NCBI GenBank assembly: GCA_947311175.1
Contig: CAMZKK010000071.1
Location: 1-8,256 of the forward strand
DNA from: an uncultured Planctomycetota bacterium
GTDB lineage: Bacteria; Planctomycetota; SZUA-567; JAFGNG01
Reading direction: 5' to 3'
DNA length: 8,256 bases
Notes under the pieces: generated by a model
The model's input: only the letters and a program-made list of their open reading frames with translations
Databases searched by the model: none
Told to the model about the DNA's origin: nothing
Position numbers and translations under genes: made by a program
In this document: one piece after another, positions 6,019 through 8,256 of the stretch
How the letters are laid out: each line of letters begins with the position of its first letter
Numbering within the stretch: position 1 is the first letter of the stretch

Positions 6019-8238
6019 TTACTTGTCATCCGGGTATTTAATTCTGGAATGGAACATTGCAGTTAGAGTTCTTACAAAACTAGCCTCAATCGCTGAAATA
6101 TCCTTAAAATTAAGTGGCGAATGGTCTAACTGTCCGGTGGTTAATTTTTCCATAGTTATTCGATGAACGAGACTTTTTATCCTTGCCGGGCTTGGCTCTT
6201 TTAATGATCTACTTGCAGCCTCTACACTATCAGCAATCAAGACTATCGCAGTTTCCTTTTTAGTTGGCCTAGGTCCTGGGTAATGAAATGTATTTTCACT
6301 AACCGTCACAGAATCGCCCATCTGTTCTTTTAATTTCTGATAGAAGAACCCAACCATAGTATCTCCATGATGCTGTTCGATTATGTCAATTATATCGTGT
6401 GGTAAATTATATTCATTTGCCAATTCAACACCATCTTTGACATGAGCTGTGATGATGAGGGCACTTATGGTCGGAGATAAATTATCATGCCTATTCTTCC
6501 CCGAATCATTTTCAGTAAAATATTCAGGTTTAATTATCTTGCCAATATCATGATAATAGCTACCAACCCTTGCCAGTAAAGAATTAGCTCCGACAACCTC
6601 TGCGGCAGCTTCTGCAAGATTACCAACCACGACACTATGATGATATGTGCCTGGTGCATCAAGAAGTAACTGTCGCAGACAGGGATGCTCTTGATCTGAT
6701 AATTCTAGCAATGTAATATTAGTTGCTTTTGAGAAAAGATTTTCAATTAATGGTAAAAGCACAGTAAAAAGAATTCCTCCGACAATCCATGAAAAACCAT
6801 CGAATACTCCTATCCACAAAGAAAACTCCCATAGTCCTCTTTCACCTACCTCATAGCCAACAAGTCCGCTGTAAGAAAGTCGCCAAAGACTCTCAGCAAG
6901 GAAATTAACACCTCCCGCAACAATACTCGCCCGAAAGATATCACTTCTATTCCTAACACTCGGAACCAAACAACAAAATACCCATGCACTTCCAAGCAAG
7001 GATACAACCTCACCAATATCAATCCTTGTTATCACAAAGATAGAATATGCAAATAAGCTTGCCGCACCAATCCCAACCCTTGGTCCAAAAACAAGGGCAA
7101 CGATTCCGGCAATAATTCCGATTGGCACTAATGTAATCGTAATGCCGTAAATCATACACAATTGCAAAATCCACATAAATACAATCGCAATTATCAAAAC
7201 AAGAATAAGCTCTCTCGATTTGGAAAAAACCAAACTCTCAAACTCTGAAATATAAAGCAAAAAACCAATTGCCCCGATAAAAATAAGGGCTGCCATTCCT
7301 AACAGTCGAAAAACCTTAACCGGTTTATTTTGTTGTTTTTCAAATGCCTCTACCTCAGCTCTTATTTTAGCAATGTCACTAACACCAATAGCCTTACCTG
7401 CCGGCATTAATAATTGTCCATTTTTTATTCTTCGTGCTGCCAACACCTTTTGTTTAATAGTTTTTTTTAATTCTTCATCAGATCTCTTTTTATCAAAACT
7501 AAGGGATGGCTTAATATTTTTGGCAACAATAGAAGAATAAGCCTTACAAAAACTTTCTCCAAGAAATTGAAATTCACTTTCAAAATAGGCATTTAATGGC
7601 CGTGAAATTGTCTCTATTGAAATTGGTCCGTCCGGTGAGCCAACTTTATCTGAATCATCCTCTTGCCAGGCTGAAACAACTTTTATCCTTTTGCCGAATT
7701 CTCTGGCGTAATCCTGTTTTGATAAAATCCCTATGCTAAAAAATTCATTTTTTAAAACTCTATTTCGAGTCGGTTTAATAATATCATCATATAGATTCAT
7801 CCGTAGGCGTTGCCGTCTAAATTCACGAATAATCACCGATATATCTGTCGGCAAAACATTCAATTTCAGCGTTTTTGCATACTTGACCAACTCTTTGCTT
7901 CCATCATCAATGGTGTAGTCACCATCTTTCGCAATAGCATGTGCCTTAACTAAAAGTTTTGAGATTGGGTTAAAGAATTGCCATACCCACTGCGAATGTT
8001 CGTTATAATATCTTGGAAAGTTTTTTTTAAGATTGACTTCTATTCTCTTGGCTTCTGATTTATTGTTCCATTCAAAATCTTGTCGAGCATAGATGGAATG
8101 CCTTAAAACTTGACCAATACGATAAGGAACTAATTTCGGTCCAAATATACTTGGGATAAGAAGCAATAAAAGCAAAAGCGAAACAACCAATATTCGCCTA
8201 AAGGTTAAGTTATCACCGATATGAATACGAGCCTTCAT
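6019..8238 (-). CDS. pgpH: PgpH/YqfF-family 7TM-HD membrane phosphodiesterase (probable c-di-AMP hydrolase)
   Basis: A 739-aa membrane protein with the full PgpH architecture. It has a short cytoplasmic N-terminus and a first membrane helix (about 14-33), followed by a large extracytoplasmic HDED-type domain (about 34-308). A membrane block of roughly seven helices (about 309-496) comes next, then a cytoplasmic HD domain (about 505-735). The metal ligands of the HD domain are all present: His534 in TYHHS, His563-Asp564 in YYHDIGK, His599 in TAHVKDG, His623/His624 in EQHHGD and Asp670 in IADSVEA. Characterised PgpH proteins hydrolyse cyclic-di-AMP to pApA, and this is the likely reaction here. 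No diadenylate cyclase is present in the window to confirm it. The length is normal for the family. The ATG at 8236-8238 is the only sensible start, since the next Met is residue 147, but only 18 bases precede it in the window and no clear Shine-Dalgarno site is visible. The gene is convergent with the activase operon and shows no sign of a functional tie to it. Confidence 0.93.
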   Translation of the reverse strand: MKARIHIGDNLTFRRILVVSLLLLLLLIPSIFGPKLVPYRIGQVLRHSIYARQDFEWNNKSEAKRIEVNLKKNFPRYYNEHSQWVWQFFNPISKLLVKAHAIAKDGDYTIDDGSKELVKYAKTLKLNVLPTDISVIIREFRRQRLRMNLYDDIIKPTRNRVLKNEFFSIGILSKQDYAREFGKRIKVVSAWQEDDSDKVGSPDGPISIETISRPLNAYFESEFQFLGESFCKAYSSIVAKNIKPSLSFDKKRSDEELKKTIKQKVLAARRIKNGQLLMPAGKAIGVSDIAKIRAEVEAFEKQQNKPVKVFRLLGMAALIFIGAIGFLLYISEFESLVFSKSRELILVLIIAIVFMWILQLCMIYGITITLVPIGIIAGIVALVFGPRVGIGAASLFAYSIFVITRIDIGEVVSLLGSAWVFCCLVPSVRNRSDIFRASIVAGGVNFLAESLWRLSYSGLVGYEVGERGLWEFSLWIGVFDGFSWIVGGILFTVLLPLIENLFSKATNITLLELSDQEHPCLRQLLLDAPGTYHHSVVVGNLAEAAAEVVGANSLLARVGSYYHDIGKIIKPEYFTENDSGKNRHDNLSPTISALIITAHVKDGVELANEYNLPHDIIDIIEQHHGDTMVGFFYQKLKEQMGDSVTVSENTFHYPGPRPTKKETAIVLIADSVEAASRSLKEPSPARIKSLVHRITMEKLTTGQLDHSPLNFKDISAIEASFVRTLTAMFHSRIKYPDDK

Positions 8239-8256
8239 GCTTCGTTTTTTTACAGA

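Overview
The window is AT-rich bacterial DNA, densely coding, with five genes and no mobile element, CRISPR array or RNA gene that I can see. Four genes lie on the + strand (56-5908) in what looks like one operon. A fifth, on the - strand (6019-8238), converges on them. The genetic code is standard: TGA, TAG and TAA all serve as stops and TGG encodes Trp. The first gene belongs to the oxygen-sensitive BadF/HgdC activase family, which suggests a strict or facultative anaerobe. The phylum cannot be fixed from these genes; an uncultured anaerobic bacterium is a fair description.

The operon begins with a 990-residue protein. It carries two tandem ASKHA ATPase domains of the 2-hydroxyacyl-CoA dehydratase activase type, a four-cysteine knuckle and a DUF2229-type region. 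The third gene (407 aa) is the cysteine-rich, HgdB-like module that is usually fused to the C-terminus of such proteins. Together the two come to 1397 aa, close to the size I recall for the fused single-chain form. Here the chain is split at the domain junction, and a PHP-family metallophosphoesterase gene (292 aa) sits between the halves, starting at the base right after the upstream stop codon. The fourth gene is a DUF71/COG2102 (Dph6-like) PP-loop ATPase of about 228 aa. The likely common theme is an ATP-driven low-potential Fe-S electron-transfer machine (ASKHA activase feeding a cysteine-rich acceptor) with two accessory enzymes whose substrates are unknown.

The - strand gene encodes a 739-aa PgpH/YqfF-type membrane protein: an N-terminal anchor, an extracytoplasmic HDED-type domain, seven membrane segments and an intact cytoplasmic HD phosphohydrolase domain. 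It is probably a cyclic-di-AMP phosphodiesterase and looks unrelated to the operon. The 110-bp convergent intergenic stretch (5909-6018) holds only weak hairpins.
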